Counted from the first letter of the stretch, positions 1-9,703 are shown. The stretch: DNA of 64,000 nucleotides from Leisingera sp. ANG1 (GCF_000203975.2 NZ_AFCF02000003.1:131327-195326); one strand, 5' to 3'. The notes: generated by a model from the letters alone, not told the origin. Numbers and translations: made by a program.

Positions 1-318
1 AAAACCGTTTACCTGCGCGGCCAGTGCCCGCAGAACCTGGACGATGCGAAGAACATTGAAAGCCACGACCCGGTGGAGCAGACCCACAAGGTGATGCAGA
101 ACATCCAGCAGCTGATTGAAGAGTGCGGTGGCACAATGGAGCATCTGGTGAAGGTCGTCGTCTACATCACCGATGTGCGCCACCGCGAGGCGGTTTACCG
201 CACCATGGGCGAATACATTAAAGGGGTGCATCCGGTGTCGACCGGCCTGGTTGTGCAGGCGCTGGCGCGGCCCGAGTGGCTGGTGGAGATCGACGGCACC
301 GCGGTTATTCCGGACTGA
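1..318 (+). CDS. RidA/YjgF-family protein, 3' end only
   Basis: The reading frame is open from the first base of the window, so the gene is truncated at its 5' end; about 105 residues are visible. The tail (LVEIDGTAVIPD) and the central pattern of an amphipathic helix followed by VVVYITD fit the RidA/YjgF fold, a small trimeric protein that in RidA proper hydrolyses reactive enamine/imine intermediates of amino-acid breakdown. At the place where RidA has the catalytic Pro-Ala-Arg, this protein reads HPVSTG (near nt 232), so the substrate-binding arginine is missing. It probably belongs to a non-archetypal Rid subfamily whose activity is unknown. It precedes a DUF1028 gene, a pairing expected in amino-acid catabolic clusters. 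Confidence 0.85.
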   Translation, partial: KTVYLRGQCPQNLDDAKNIESHDPVEQTHKVMQNIQQLIEECGGTMEHLVKVVVYITDVRHREAVYRTMGEYIKGVHPVSTGLVVQALARPEWLVEIDGTAVIPD

Positions 319-439
319 TCCGGAAGCGGGAAGGGGGCTGTCTGCCCCTCTTGAGCCTGCGGCTCAATTCACCCCCGAGGATATTTCCGGCCAGATGAAG
401 AATGGATCCGTTTCCAGTGGCTGGTGAGGAGGAAAGACG

Positions 440-1114
440 ATGACATTTTCGCTTGTGGCGCGCTGCGCGGAAACGGGCATGTTCGGGGTGGCGATTTCGT
501 CCTCCTCTCCGGCGGTGGCAGCACGCTGTTCATTTGCGCGGGCGGGTGTTGGCGCTGCCGCAAGCCAGAATGTAACCGATCCAAGCCTCGGTCCGCTGGC
601 ACTGGACCTGATGGAGCAGGGCATGAGCGCCGCTGAAGCGGTTGCGGAAGTTCAGCGGCGCGGCAGGTTCATTGAATACCGGCAAGTGCTGGCCGTAGAC
701 AAAAGCGGCGACACGGCCATTCACTCCGGGCCGAACTCCCTGGGCATCTGGACGCAAGCAGAAGGCCAGGATGTGGCCTCGGGTGGCAACCTGCTGGCCA
801 ACGATGGCGTATGCCAGGCCATTGTGGACGGGTTCGCGGCTTCAACCGGCCATCTTGGCGACCGGCTGATTGCCGCGATGCGGGCCGGGCTGGCAGCTGG
901 CGGCGAGGCCGGGCCGGTGCATTCTGCGGGCATGAAACTGGTCGACAAGGTGAGCTGGCCGGTGGCCGACCTGCGCTGTGATTGGACCGGGGATTGCCCG
1001 ATCGAAAACATTGCTGCGGCCTGGGATATCTACAAGCCGCAGCTGGATGCCTATGTCCAGCGCGCGCTCGACCCGCGCGAGGCGCCGTCTTACGGCGTGC
1101 CGGGCGACGAATAA
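440..1114 (+). CDS. DUF1028 family protein (Ntn-hydrolase-like)
   Basis: This 224-residue protein starts at an ATG preceded by a strong GAGGAGGA ribosome-binding site. The N-terminus MTFSLVARC and the following GVAISSSSPAVAARC are typical of DUF1028, a family with an Ntn-hydrolase-like fold and no firmly established reaction. Later features are the HSGPNSLG stretch and the GGNLLAND segment, also characteristic of the family. It lies between a RidA-family gene and an aldehyde dehydrogenase. Members are often found beside peptidases and amino-acid catabolic enzymes, so a role in processing an amide- or peptide-containing substrate is plausible but unproven. Confidence 0.85.
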   Translation: MTFSLVARCAETGMFGVAISSSSPAVAARCSFARAGVGAAASQNVTDPSLGPLALDLMEQGMSAAEAVAEVQRRGRFIEYRQVLAVDKSGDTAIHSGPNSLGIWTQAEGQDVASGGNLLANDGVCQAIVDGFAASTGHLGDRLIAAMRAGLAAGGEAGPVHSAGMKLVDKVSWPVADLRCDWTGDCPIENIAAAWDIYKPQLDAYVQRALDPREAPSYGVPGDE

Positions 1115-1128
1115 ACAGGAGTGGGACT

Positions 1129-2625
1129 ATGCTGGACTATACATTTGACGACTGGAAATCCCGTGCAGCGGCTCTCTCATTCCGCAGCCAGGCTTTCATT
1201 GATGGCAAATTTACCGACGCTGTGTCGGGTAAGACTTTTGCAAGTGTGAACCCGGCGACGGGCGAAGTGCTGGCGCAAGTAGCCGAATGTGATGCAGAGG
1301 ATGTGGACCGTGCGGTGGCTGTCGGCCGCCGCGCGTTTGAGGACGGACGCTGGTCGCGGATGGCGCCGGGTGACCGCAAGGCGGTGATGCTGAAGCTGGC
1401 GGATCTGATCCGGGAAAATCTGGAGGAGATGGCGCTGCTGGACAGCCTGGACATGGGCAAGCTGGTGACCGATGCGGCCACCATCGACGCGCCCGGGTCG
1501 GCGCATTTTTTTCAGTGGTATGCCGAGGCCATCGACAAGGTCTATGACGAGGTGGCGCCGACCGGGCCGGGTGATCTGGCATTGGTGTCGCGCGTGCCGT
1601 TAGGTATTGTGGGCGCGGTAACACCCTGGAACTTCCCGCTGGACATGGCGACCTGGAAAGCGGCGGCGGCGCTGGCGGCCGGGAACTCCGTGGTACTGAA
1701 ACCGGCGGAGCAGTCGCCGCTGTCTGCACTGCGGCTGGCCGAGCTGGCGGCAGAGGCCGGGGTGCCGGACGGGGTATTCAACGTGGTGCCGGGCTATGGT
1801 GCCACTGCGGGTAAGGCGCTGGGGCTGCATATGGATGTGGACTGCCTCGCCTTCACTGGCTCCACCGCCATTGGCAAGATGTTCATGCAGTATTCCGGGC
1901 AGTCGAACCTGAAACAGGTTTGGCCTGAAACCGGCGGCAAAAGCCCAAATCTGGTATTCGCCGACTGCGAGGACCTGGATGCAGCTGCCGACATGGCTGC
2001 CTTTGGCATCTTCTTCAACCAGGGTGAGGTCTGTTCGGCCAACTCGCGGCTTTATGTCGAGCGTTCGGTCAAGGATGCCTTTGTCGAGAAGCTGATTGCC
2101 CGCGCCGAGGCGGCCCAGCCGGGGGATCCGCTGGATCCGGCCTCGAAAATGGGCGCCATCGTGGATGAGAAGCAGACCGAGGGCATCATGCGTTTCGTTG
2201 AGGCGGGCAAATCCTCGGCCAATCTGGTGGCGGGCGGTGAGCGCGTGACCGTCGGTGGCCAGGGCTGTTTTGTGCAGCCGACGATCTTTGACGACGTGAG
2301 CCACGACAACCCGCTGGCGCGGGATGAAATTTTTGGCCCGGTGCTGTCGGTCATTCCGTTTGATAGCGAGGAGGAGGCCGTCGCCATGGCCAATGACTCG
2401 ATCTATGGTTTGGCGGCTTCGGTCTGGACGGCCAACCTCAGCCGCGCCTGCCGGGTGTCGGACAAGCTGCAGGTGGGCACGGTCTCGGTTAACACGGTGG
2501 ACGCGTTGTCGGCGCAGACGCCCTTTGGCGGTATGAAGCAGTCAGGCTTCGGACGCGATCTGTCGCTGCATAGCCTGGAAAAATATACCGCGCTGAAAAC
2601 CACTTGGATCAAATACCGGGCTTGA
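1129..2625 (+). CDS. NAD(P)-dependent aldehyde dehydrogenase
   Basis: The 498-residue protein has the usual length of the ALDH superfamily. The start chosen is the ATG at 1129, 15 bases after the DUF1028 stop and behind CAGGAG; the frame is open further upstream but overlaps the previous gene. Visible motifs are TPWNFPLDM (cofactor domain), FTGSTAIG, the general-base region ETGGKSPN, and the catalytic cysteine Cys302 in NQGEVCSANSR. The C-terminal PFGGMKQSGFGRD is standard. It resembles the gamma-aminobutyraldehyde/betaine-aldehyde type, which oxidises aldehydes released from amines. That fits the amine dehydrogenase and polyamine-type transporter downstream, but the substrate is inferred. 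Confidence 0.92.
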   Translation: MLDYTFDDWKSRAAALSFRSQAFIDGKFTDAVSGKTFASVNPATGEVLAQVAECDAEDVDRAVAVGRRAFEDGRWSRMAPGDRKAVMLKLADLIRENLEEMALLDSLDMGKLVTDAATIDAPGSAHFFQWYAEAIDKVYDEVAPTGPGDLALVSRVPLGIVGAVTPWNFPLDMATWKAAAALAAGNSVVLKPAEQSPLSALRLAELAAEAGVPDGVFNVVPGYGATAGKALGLHMDVDCLAFTGSTAIGKMFMQYSGQSNLKQVWPETGGKSPNLVFADCEDLDAAADMAAFGIFFNQGEVCSANSRLYVERSVKDAFVEKLIARAEAAQPGDPLDPASKMGAIVDEKQTEGIMRFVEAGKSSANLVAGGERVTVGGQGCFVQPTIFDDVSHDNPLARDEIFGPVLSVIPFDSEEEAVAMANDSIYGLAASVWTANLSRACRVSDKLQVGTVSVNTVDALSAQTPFGGMKQSGFGRDLSLHSLEKYTALKTTWIKYRA

Positions 2626-2658
2626 TCGGCCCGGTCCTGCTCCGGCATAGTCGCTGAC

Positions 2659-3603
2659 ATGCCTTTGCGTTTCACACTGCGCCAGCTGGAGTATTTCGTC
2701 GCCGTGGGCGAGGCCGGGTCTATTGCCCTGGCCTCGGAGAAGGTGAATGTCTCCTCGCCGTCGATCTCGGCGGCGGTGTCGCAGCTGGAAAATGAGTTCG
2801 GCCTGCAGCTGTTTGTGCGTAAGCACGCACAAGGGCTGTCGCTGACCCAGGCCGGGCATCAGTTCATGGATCAGGCGCGCGCGGTTCTGTATGAGGCCGG
2901 GGCGCTCAGCCGACTGGCGGACAATATCTCGGGTTTCGTGCAGGGGCCTTTGTCGGTGGGGTGCCTGCTGACCTTTGCCCAGCTCATCGTGCCGGGCCTG
3001 CGCCGCCAGTTCGAGGCGCTTTATCCGGCGGTGACCATCAGCCAGACGGAGCGCGATCAGGCCGGGCTAATCAACCTGATCCGGCAGGCGCGGATCGACG
3101 TTGCGCTGACCTATGACCTGAACATCCCGGCGGACCTGACATTCAACGCGCTTGCGGAGCTTCCGCCCTATGCGCTGCTGAGCGAAAATCACCCGCTGGC
3201 GGACCGCGACAGCGTCACGGTGGAAGATCTGGCCGCGCATCCGATGGTGCTGCTGGATCTGCCGCTGAGCGCTGAGTATTTCCTGTCGTTCTTCGAGGAT
3301 GCCGGAGTTACGCCGCAGATTGCCGAGCGCACCCGCGACATGGCGGTGATGCGCGGGCTGGTGGCAAACGGCTTTGGCTATTCCATTGCCAATATCCGTC
3401 CAGTGACAGACATGTCGCCGGACGGGCGCAAGCTGAGCTTCGTGCCAATTGCAGGCAAGCTGCGTCCTATGCGGATGGGGCTGCTGACGGCTGAGGGCGC
3501 CGAGAACGTTCTGACCGTCAAGACTTTCATCCACTATTGCCAGGAACGGATCACTGACGGAACCGTGCCGGGCATCCGCATCGGGGACGGCGGCGGCGCT
3601 TAG
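2659..3603 (+). CDS. LysR-family transcriptional regulator
   Basis: The 314-residue protein has an N-terminal winged helix-turn-helix (about residues 1-62, LRQLEYFVAVGEAGSIALAS followed by SISAAVSQLE), then the periplasmic-binding-like effector domain of LysR regulators. It starts 33 bases after the aldehyde dehydrogenase on the same strand, so it may be cotranscribed with it, although LysR genes more often regulate a divergent neighbour. The nearest candidate targets are the upstream dehydrogenase genes and the flavoprotein that begins 92 bases downstream. The ligand cannot be told from sequence. Confidence 0.92.
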   Translation: MPLRFTLRQLEYFVAVGEAGSIALASEKVNVSSPSISAAVSQLENEFGLQLFVRKHAQGLSLTQAGHQFMDQARAVLYEAGALSRLADNISGFVQGPLSVGCLLTFAQLIVPGLRRQFEALYPAVTISQTERDQAGLINLIRQARIDVALTYDLNIPADLTFNALAELPPYALLSENHPLADRDSVTVEDLAAHPMVLLDLPLSAEYFLSFFEDAGVTPQIAERTRDMAVMRGLVANGFGYSIANIRPVTDMSPDGRKLSFVPIAGKLRPMRMGLLTAEGAENVLTVKTFIHYCQERITDGTVPGIRIGDGGGA

Positions 3604-3695
3604 GCGGCGGCTAATCAATGCTTCCGTAAGCGCAACTTTCGCCTTTTGGCCGGTCCTGTACCTTTGAGGTGCTCTTGCACCGAAGGAGATGGAAA

Positions 3696-5765
3696 TTGCG
3701 CGATCCCCGCTATGATATTCTGTTCGAGCCGATGAAGATCGGTCCGCTCACCGCCAAGAACCGCTTTTACCAGGTGCCCCACTGCAACGGCGGCGGCTAC
3801 CGGGACCCCTCTGCGGCGGCTGCGATGCGGGGCATCAAGGCCGAGGGTGGCTGGGGCGTGATCTTCACCGAACAGTGCGAGATGCATCACACCTCTGAAA
3901 TCACCCCCTTCATCGAATTGCGCCTGTGGGAGGACAAGGACATCCCGCAGCTCAGGAAGATGTCGGAGCGGATGAAGACCCACGGTGCACTGGCCGGGAT
4001 CCAGCTGGCCTATTCCGGCATCAACGGCCCGAACCTTTATTCCAAGGAGGTGCCGCTGGCGCCGTCAGCGCTGCCGATCCGCACCTTCACCAATGATCCG
4101 GTGCAGGCCCGCGCGCTGGACAAGCAGGACATCAAGGACCTGCGCCGCTGGTTCGTGAATGCGGCGAAACGGTCGAAAGAGGCCGGATTTGACCTGATTT
4201 GCCTTTACGGCGCGCATGGCTTTGGCATCTTTCAGCACTTCCTGAGCCGGGCGACCAATCAGCGGTCGGATGAATACGGCGGATCCCTGGAGAACCGGGC
4301 GCGTTTCAGCCAGGAAGTCATCGCCGATATGCGCGATGCGGTTGGCGATACGATGGCGATCACCCTGCGGGTGTCGCTGGACGAAACCATCGGCGAACTC
4401 GGTTTCTCCAATGCAGAGGTGCGCGACTATATCGAGATGAACAAGGACCTGCCGGACCTGTGGGATCTGGCGCAGGGCACGTGGGAGGATTGCTCCGGCC
4501 CAAGCCGCTTCAAGGAAGAGGCTGCGCAGGAACAATTGGTGCGCGGCATTCATGAGCTGACGGACAAGCCCATCGTGGGGGTTGGCCGCTTCACCAGCCC
4601 GGATGTGATGGCCAAGATGGTGAAATCCGGCACGCTCGATTTCATCGGCTGCGCGCGGCCGTCGATTGCCGATCCGTTCCTGCCGAAGAAGATTGAGGAG
4701 GGCCGGATCGAGGACATCCGTGAATGCATCGGCTGCAATATCTGCATCACCGGCGACATGACCATGTCGATCAGCCGCTGCACCCAGAACCCGACATTTA
4801 TGGAGGAATGGCGCAAGGGCTGGCATCCGGAGAAGATGAACACCAAGGGCGATAGCTCCAACGTGCTGGTCGTCGGCTCCGGCCCGGCAGGCCTGGAAGC
4901 CGCCTGGGCGCTGTGCCGCCGCGGCTATGACGTGGCAGTGGCCGAGGCCAAGGACGTGATCGGTGGCCGCGTGACCCGCGAACGCACTCTGCCGGGTCTC
5001 AATGCCTGGGGCCGTGTGGTCGACTACCGCGACTACCAGCTGAGCCAGCGCCCGAACGTGGAGATCTACCGTGAAAGCCCGCTGGATGCGGACAGCATTC
5101 TGGAGTTCGGCTTTGAGAACATCTGTATCGCCACCGGCTCCACCTGGCGCCGGGACGGGGTCTCGCGCCAGCATGTGGTGCCGATGCCGATCGCCGAAGG
5201 TGCCAAGGTCTATACGCCCGACGACCTGATGGACGGCACCATCCCCGAAGGCCGCGTGGTGGTCTATGACGACGACCACTACTACATGGGCGGGGTTCTG
5301 GCGGAACTGCTGGCCTCCAAGGGTGCGCAGGTGACGCTGGTCACGCCCTCAGCCTTTGTCAGCGATTGGACCAACAACACGCTGGAGCAGGTGGCGATCC
5401 ATCCACGCCTGGTGGAGGCCGGGGTGGAGATTGTGCTGAACCGCGGCTTGACAGAAATCCACGCGGGCCATGTGGTCAGCAACTGCACCTACACGGACCG
5501 CACCTGGAACATCGAGGCGGATGCCGTGGTCATGGTCGCCTCGCGCACCGGTAACGACAGCCTCTTCGAGGAACTGCGCGCCCGTGAGGCGGAATGGGCG
5601 GATGCCGGCATCAAGTCGGTCAAGATCATAGGCGACGCCAGCGCGCCGGGGCCGATTGCCTGGGCGACCTATGCAGGCCACCGTTATGCGCGCGAGCTTG
5701 ATGGCCCGGATATCGGCGATGCGCTGCCCTTCCGCCGCGAGATTACCGAGCTGGCCGTGGACTGA
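3696..5765 (+). CDS. Trimethylamine-dehydrogenase-type NADH:flavin oxidoreductase
   Basis: This 689-residue enzyme starts at TTG 3696, chosen because AAGGAG at 3683-3688 sits seven bases upstream; the GTG at 3669 has no such site. The N-terminal half is an Old-Yellow-Enzyme TIM barrel (YDILFEPMKIGPLTAKNR; RSDEYGGSLENRARF). Then comes a [4Fe-4S] cluster motif, ECIGCNICI plus a fourth cysteine in SRCTQNP, and a C-terminal FAD/NAD(P)-type domain with VVGSGPAGLEAAW. That order is the architecture of trimethylamine, dimethylamine and histamine dehydrogenases and of N-methylproline demethylases. It probably oxidatively demethylates or deaminates a secondary or tertiary amine. The adjacent M20 hydrolase begins two bases after its stop codon, so the two are likely translated together. 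Confidence 0.9.
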   Translation: MRDPRYDILFEPMKIGPLTAKNRFYQVPHCNGGGYRDPSAAAAMRGIKAEGGWGVIFTEQCEMHHTSEITPFIELRLWEDKDIPQLRKMSERMKTHGALAGIQLAYSGINGPNLYSKEVPLAPSALPIRTFTNDPVQARALDKQDIKDLRRWFVNAAKRSKEAGFDLICLYGAHGFGIFQHFLSRATNQRSDEYGGSLENRARFSQEVIADMRDAVGDTMAITLRVSLDETIGELGFSNAEVRDYIEMNKDLPDLWDLAQGTWEDCSGPSRFKEEAAQEQLVRGIHELTDKPIVGVGRFTSPDVMAKMVKSGTLDFIGCARPSIADPFLPKKIEEGRIEDIRECIGCNICITGDMTMSISRCTQNPTFMEEWRKGWHPEKMNTKGDSSNVLVVGSGPAGLEAAWALCRRGYDVAVAEAKDVIGGRVTRERTLPGLNAWGRVVDYRDYQLSQRPNVEIYRESPLDADSILEFGFENICIATGSTWRRDGVSRQHVVPMPIAEGAKVYTPDDLMDGTIPEGRVVVYDDDHYYMGGVLAELLASKGAQVTLVTPSAFVSDWTNNTLEQVAIHPRLVEAGVEIVLNRGLTEIHAGHVVSNCTYTDRTWNIEADAVVMVASRTGNDSLFEELRAREAEWADAGIKSVKIIGDASAPGPIAWATYAGHRYARELDGPDIGDALPFRREITELAVD

Positions 5766-5767
5766 CG

Positions 5768-6907
5768 ATGACAGCAACGCTGGACATACTGGAGCGGCTG
5801 ACCGGGTTCGACACGGTCAGCCGCAACTCCAATCTGGAGCTGGCTGCCTATGTGGAGGGCTTCCTGGTTGAGCGCGGTTTCGCAGTGGTGCGGCTGCCGT
5901 CGCCGGATGGCTCCAAGACCGGGCTGTATGCCGAGAAAGGCCCCGCTGGGCAGGGGGTTCTGCTGTCTGCGCATACGGATGTGGTGCCGGTGGACGGGCA
6001 GAAGTGGACCCGCGATCCGTTCCGGCTGACCCGGGATGGAGGCCGGGTCTATGGCCGCGGCACAACCGACATGAAGGGCTATGTCGCCAGCGCACTGGCG
6101 CTGGCGGATCGTGCCGCAAAGGTGGATCTAAAGGAGCCGCTGAAAATCGCGCTGTCCTATGACGAGGAGGTCGGCTGCGTCGGCATTCAGGAGATGCTGG
6201 AGCGCCTGGCTCCGCTGATCGGCAAACCGCGGGCCTGTTTTGTGGGGGAACCGACGGAGATGAGAGTCGCCATCGGCCACAAGGGAAAAGCTGCCCTGCG
6301 CGCGGTGTGCCAAGGCCAAAGCGGCCATTCAGCGCTGGCCCCCAATTTCACCAACGCTTTGCACCTCGCGGGGGATTTCCTGGCGGAGCTGCGGGCATTG
6401 CAAGAAGATTTTGCCGCCGTTGGCGCGCGGGACGCAGCCTATGCAGTGCCCTATTCCACGGTGCATGTTGGTAAAATGAATGGCGGCACCGCGCTCAACA
6501 TCGTGCCGGACCGGTCAGAGCTGACCTTTGAATACAGACTTTTGGCGGCGGACAACGGGGAAGACATTCTGGCCCGCATTCAGGCCGCCGCCGAACGGGT
6601 CAGCAACCGCTACCCGGCTGAGGCCTGTATCGAGGTGGAGCAGTACAACGCTTACCCCGGCCTGGACGTGCCTGCAGATAGCCCAGTAGTCCCTTTTGCG
6701 CAGAAGCTTGCCCAGAGCGATGGCACCACCAAGGTCGCCTTTGGCACTGAGGCCGGGTTCTTTGACCAGTTGGGTGTGCCCACTGTGGTCTGCGGCCCGG
6801 GCTCGATGGAGGGGCAGGGTCACAAACCTGACGAATATCTGGAGCTGAGTCAGGTTGCCGCCTGCGACGCGATGATGGACCGGATCCTGAACGATCTGAC
6901 AACTTGA
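5768..6907 (+). CDS. M20-family deacetylase (acetylornithine deacetylase-like)
   Basis: The 379-residue protein begins two bases after the flavoprotein stop. It carries the M20 metallohydrolase signature: SAHTDVVPVDG with the first zinc-binding His and Asp, GRGTTDMKGY with the bridging Asp, SYDEEVGCVG with the catalytic and metal Glu pair, and a dimerisation domain in the middle (GHSALAPNFTNA). Sequence character is closest to ArgE, which releases acetate from N-acetylornithine. However, the setting beside an amine dehydrogenase suggests a catabolic acyl-amino-acid or acyl-amine substrate rather than arginine biosynthesis. The true substrate is not resolved. Confidence 0.88.
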   Translation: MTATLDILERLTGFDTVSRNSNLELAAYVEGFLVERGFAVVRLPSPDGSKTGLYAEKGPAGQGVLLSAHTDVVPVDGQKWTRDPFRLTRDGGRVYGRGTTDMKGYVASALALADRAAKVDLKEPLKIALSYDEEVGCVGIQEMLERLAPLIGKPRACFVGEPTEMRVAIGHKGKAALRAVCQGQSGHSALAPNFTNALHLAGDFLAELRALQEDFAAVGARDAAYAVPYSTVHVGKMNGGTALNIVPDRSELTFEYRLLAADNGEDILARIQAAAERVSNRYPAEACIEVEQYNAYPGLDVPADSPVVPFAQKLAQSDGTTKVAFGTEAGFFDQLGVPTVVCGPGSMEGQGHKPDEYLELSQVAACDAMMDRILNDLTT

Positions 6908-6949
6908 GAAACACGGCACGGCGACAATCGCCTATCTGCAGGCCAGAGT

Positions 6950-8350
6950 TTATCGTTCCGGCTCATTTAGCATGGCAGCGGGTGAAAGGATTCCCTCAAT
7001 GCTGGCGGCAGGCAAGCTGCCCTGCTCCTTCAGCACCGCACGGATGCTGCGGCCCGAGGCCAATGCCTCCTTGGCGATCCTGGCAGCGGCATCATAACCC
7101 AGATGCGGTGCCAGAGCGGTGGCCAGCACCAGGCTGTTGTCCAGAAGGGCGGCGCAGCGGCCCTCATTGGCGGTGATCCCCGAAACGCATTTCACAGTCA
7201 GCACGTCAACGGCATTTTTTAGGATACGGATGGATTCCAGCAGGTTATAGGCCACCACCGGCTCCATCGCATTGAGTTGCAGCTGCCCTGCTTCCGCGGC
7301 CATGGTGACGGTAAGATCATTGCCGATTACCTGGAAGCAAACCTGATTGACAACCTCAGGGATCACCGGGTTCACCTTGCCCGGCATGATCGACGACCCC
7401 GCTTGCACCGCGGGCAGATTGATCTCACCAAAACCGGCGCGGGGGCCGGAGGACAACAGCCGCAGATCGTTGCAGATCTTCGAGAGCTTCACCGAGACCC
7501 GTTTCAGGATACCGGAATAGGCGACAAAGGCGCCAAGGTCAGAAGATGCCTCGATCAAGTTGCCTGCCTGCTTCAGTTCAAATCCGGAAAGATGCGAAAG
7601 GTATTGCAGCGCCAGCGGGGCATAGCCGGGTTCTGCGTTTACCCCGGTGCCGATGGCAGTGCCGCCAAGGTTCACTTCGGTCAGCAGTTGGCTGATGTCG
7701 CGCAGCCGGTCGATGTCCTCGCCAACGGTGGTGGCAAAGGAGGCGAATTCCATGCCCAATGACATCGGTACAGCGTCCTGCAACTGGGTGCGGCCGACCT
7801 TGGCGATGCAGCAAAAGGCCTCTGCTCGCTCGCCGAATGCCTGCTGCAGCCGGTGCAGCGCCTTGCACAGCGGTCCGGTGCTGGCCAGAACCGCCAGCCG
7901 GATCGCTGTCGGGTAGACGTCATTGGTGGACTGGCCATGGTTCACGTCGTCATTCGGATGCAAGTGCGCGTAGTCGCCGGGTAGGTGTCCCATCCTCAGC
8001 AGCGCCAGATTGGCAATAACCTCATTGGCGTTCATGTTGGTGGAGGTGCCGGCCCCGCCCTGGATCATGTCGACGCAGAAGTGCCGGTGATGGCGGCCGC
8101 GCGCAATCTCATTGCATGCGTCCACAATCACCTTTGCTTTGTCCGGCACCAAGCCGCCGGTTTCCGCGTTTGCACTGGCTGCCGCGGATTTTACCATCGC
8201 CAGCGCTCGCACCAGCGCCGGGAAATGCGACAGCGGCACCCCAGTGATTGGGAAGTTTTGCCGGGCCCGTTCTGTCTGGATGCCATGTAGGCAATCTGCG
8301 GGCAGCTTCATTTGGCCGATGGAGTCCCATTCCGTGCGCGTATTATGCAT
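6950..8350 (-). CDS. Aspartate ammonia-lyase / class II fumarase family lyase
   Basis: The 466-residue protein has the complete fumarase/aspartase superfamily layout: the HPNDDVNHGQSTND substrate-binding segment, a TQLQDAVP region that positions the catalytic residues, and the signature loop GSSIMPGKVNP. The N-terminal KLPADCLHGIQTERA and TGGLVPDK pattern is closer to aspartase than to fumarase, so the favoured reaction is aspartate to fumarate plus ammonia. It faces the M20 gene convergently and the ABC transporter divergently, with about 260 bases between it and the transporter. Fumarase or a related lyase cannot be excluded. Confidence 0.85.
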   Translation of the reverse strand: MHNTRTEWDSIGQMKLPADCLHGIQTERARQNFPITGVPLSHFPALVRALAMVKSAAASANAETGGLVPDKAKVIVDACNEIARGRHHRHFCVDMIQGGAGTSTNMNANEVIANLALLRMGHLPGDYAHLHPNDDVNHGQSTNDVYPTAIRLAVLASTGPLCKALHRLQQAFGERAEAFCCIAKVGRTQLQDAVPMSLGMEFASFATTVGEDIDRLRDISQLLTEVNLGGTAIGTGVNAEPGYAPLALQYLSHLSGFELKQAGNLIEASSDLGAFVAYSGILKRVSVKLSKICNDLRLLSSGPRAGFGEINLPAVQAGSSIMPGKVNPVIPEVVNQVCFQVIGNDLTVTMAAEAGQLQLNAMEPVVAYNLLESIRILKNAVDVLTVKCVSGITANEGRCAALLDNSLVLATALAPHLGYDAAARIAKEALASGRSIRAVLKEQGSLPAASIEGILSPAAMLNEPER

Positions 8351-8611
8351 TGCCGTCTGTCCTGCCGCTGGAAGTATTTTCCAAGGCCATAGCCAGATCC
8401 GCAGGCGAGCCGAAGATGCAGTTTCCGTTGCAAGGCTTAGGGTCAGGCGAAGCAGGTGATCAACTCTCCAGTGTATGCTCTAAGGCATTGTTTTGGAGTG
8501 ACTTTCAAAGATTAGGTAAAGGCTAACATTTGCTGAGGGAGTCAATTCTTAAGCAAGCCTCCCGGCCTTCCTATGCTGGATCAAACGACACGCGGCAGAG
8601 GGGAGGCGCAA

Positions 8612-9703
8612 GTGCCCAGCAACAAGACAGATGCGATTGATGTGCGTAACGCGGTCAAACGCTATGGGGACTTCACTGCCCTCAAGCGGATTTCGCTGAC
8701 CATCAAGGACAATGAATTTTTTACCCTGCTTGGCCCCTCCGGCTGCGGCAAGACTACGCTATTGCGGATGATCGCCGGCTTCGAGGATGTGACCGAGGGT
8801 GAGATCCTGCTTTATGGCGACGAAATCGAAAAGCTGCCGCCGCATCAGCGGCCGGTGAACACCGTGTTCCAGAACTATGCGCTGTTCCCGCATATGACGA
8901 TCCTGGACAACGTGGCCTTTGGCCTGGAGATGCGCGGCAAATCCAAAGCCGACGCCCGCAAGCGCGCGGGTGAGATGCTGGAGCTGGTCCAGCTGTCGCA
9001 ATTCGCTGCACGCAAACCGTCTCAGCTCTCAGGCGGCCAGCAGCAGCGTGTGGCGCTGGCGCGTGCGCTGGCGCCACAGCCAAAAGTCCTGCTGCTGGAT
9101 GAGCCGCTGTCGGCGCTGGACCTGAAGCTCAGGAAGGCCATGCAGCTGGAGCTGAAGCACCTGCAGCGGGAAACCGGGATCACCTTCATCTTTGTGACCC
9201 ACGATCAGGAGGAAGCGCTGACCATGTCCGACCGCATCGCGGTGATGTCGGCGGGCGAGATGCAGCAGCTGGGCACGCCGACCGAGATTTACGAACAGCC
9301 GCGCAACATGTTCGTGGCGGATTTCATCGGCGAAACCAACTTGTTGGAGGTTTCGGTGGATCAGGTGATGAACGGCCGCGCTACTTGCCACCTGGGCGGC
9401 GGCCACGCGCTGACCTGCAATTCGGTGGACGGCATCGGCGAAGGCGCCAAGGTGCATATGTCGGTGCGGCCCGAACGGCTGTTCATGTCCGATGCACCGG
9501 TGGAGGCCGAAAGCCTCAAGGGCCGGGTTGCCGAGAACATCTTTGTCGGCACCGACATCAGCACGCTGGTCGATCTGGCCGAGGGGCCGCAATTCATCGT
9601 GCGCACTTCCAATTCCGACCGCGGCAACAAGCGGATCTTTGAGCCGGGCAGCGAGATTTTCGTCAACATGGAGCTGGGGGCCGGGCGCCTCCTGATGGAC
9701 TGA
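8612..9703 (+). CDS. potA: ABC transporter ATP-binding protein, PotA-like
   Basis: The ATPase has Walker A GPSGCGKTT, the signature LSGGQQQR, Walker B VLLLDEP and the switch HDQEEAL, followed by a TOBE-type regulatory domain of about 110 residues. This is the layout of PotA-class spermidine/putrescine importers. I place the start at GTG 8612, which has GGGGAGG just upstream. The in-frame ATG at 8573 would add 13 residues but lacks a ribosome-binding site. The stop overlaps the next start (TGATG), so ATPase and permease are coupled. The ligand may be a polyamine or a related cationic amine. Confidence 0.93.
   Translation: MPSNKTDAIDVRNAVKRYGDFTALKRISLTIKDNEFFTLLGPSGCGKTTLLRMIAGFEDVTEGEILLYGDEIEKLPPHQRPVNTVFQNYALFPHMTILDNVAFGLEMRGKSKADARKRAGEMLELVQLSQFAARKPSQLSGGQQQRVALARALAPQPKVLLLDEPLSALDLKLRKAMQLELKHLQRETGITFIFVTHDQEEALTMSDRIAVMSAGEMQQLGTPTEIYEQPRNMFVADFIGETNLLEVSVDQVMNGRATCHLGGGHALTCNSVDGIGEGAKVHMSVRPERLFMSDAPVEAESLKGRVAENIFVGTDISTLVDLAEGPQFIVRTSNSDRGNKRIFEPGSEIFVNMELGAGRLLMD

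Noticed and set aside
4065-5279. Long minus-strand open frame (404 codons) opposite the flavin oxidoreductase
   Set aside because: It has no family motifs and lies entirely antisense to a well-supported enzyme; such frames are common in GC-rich DNA.
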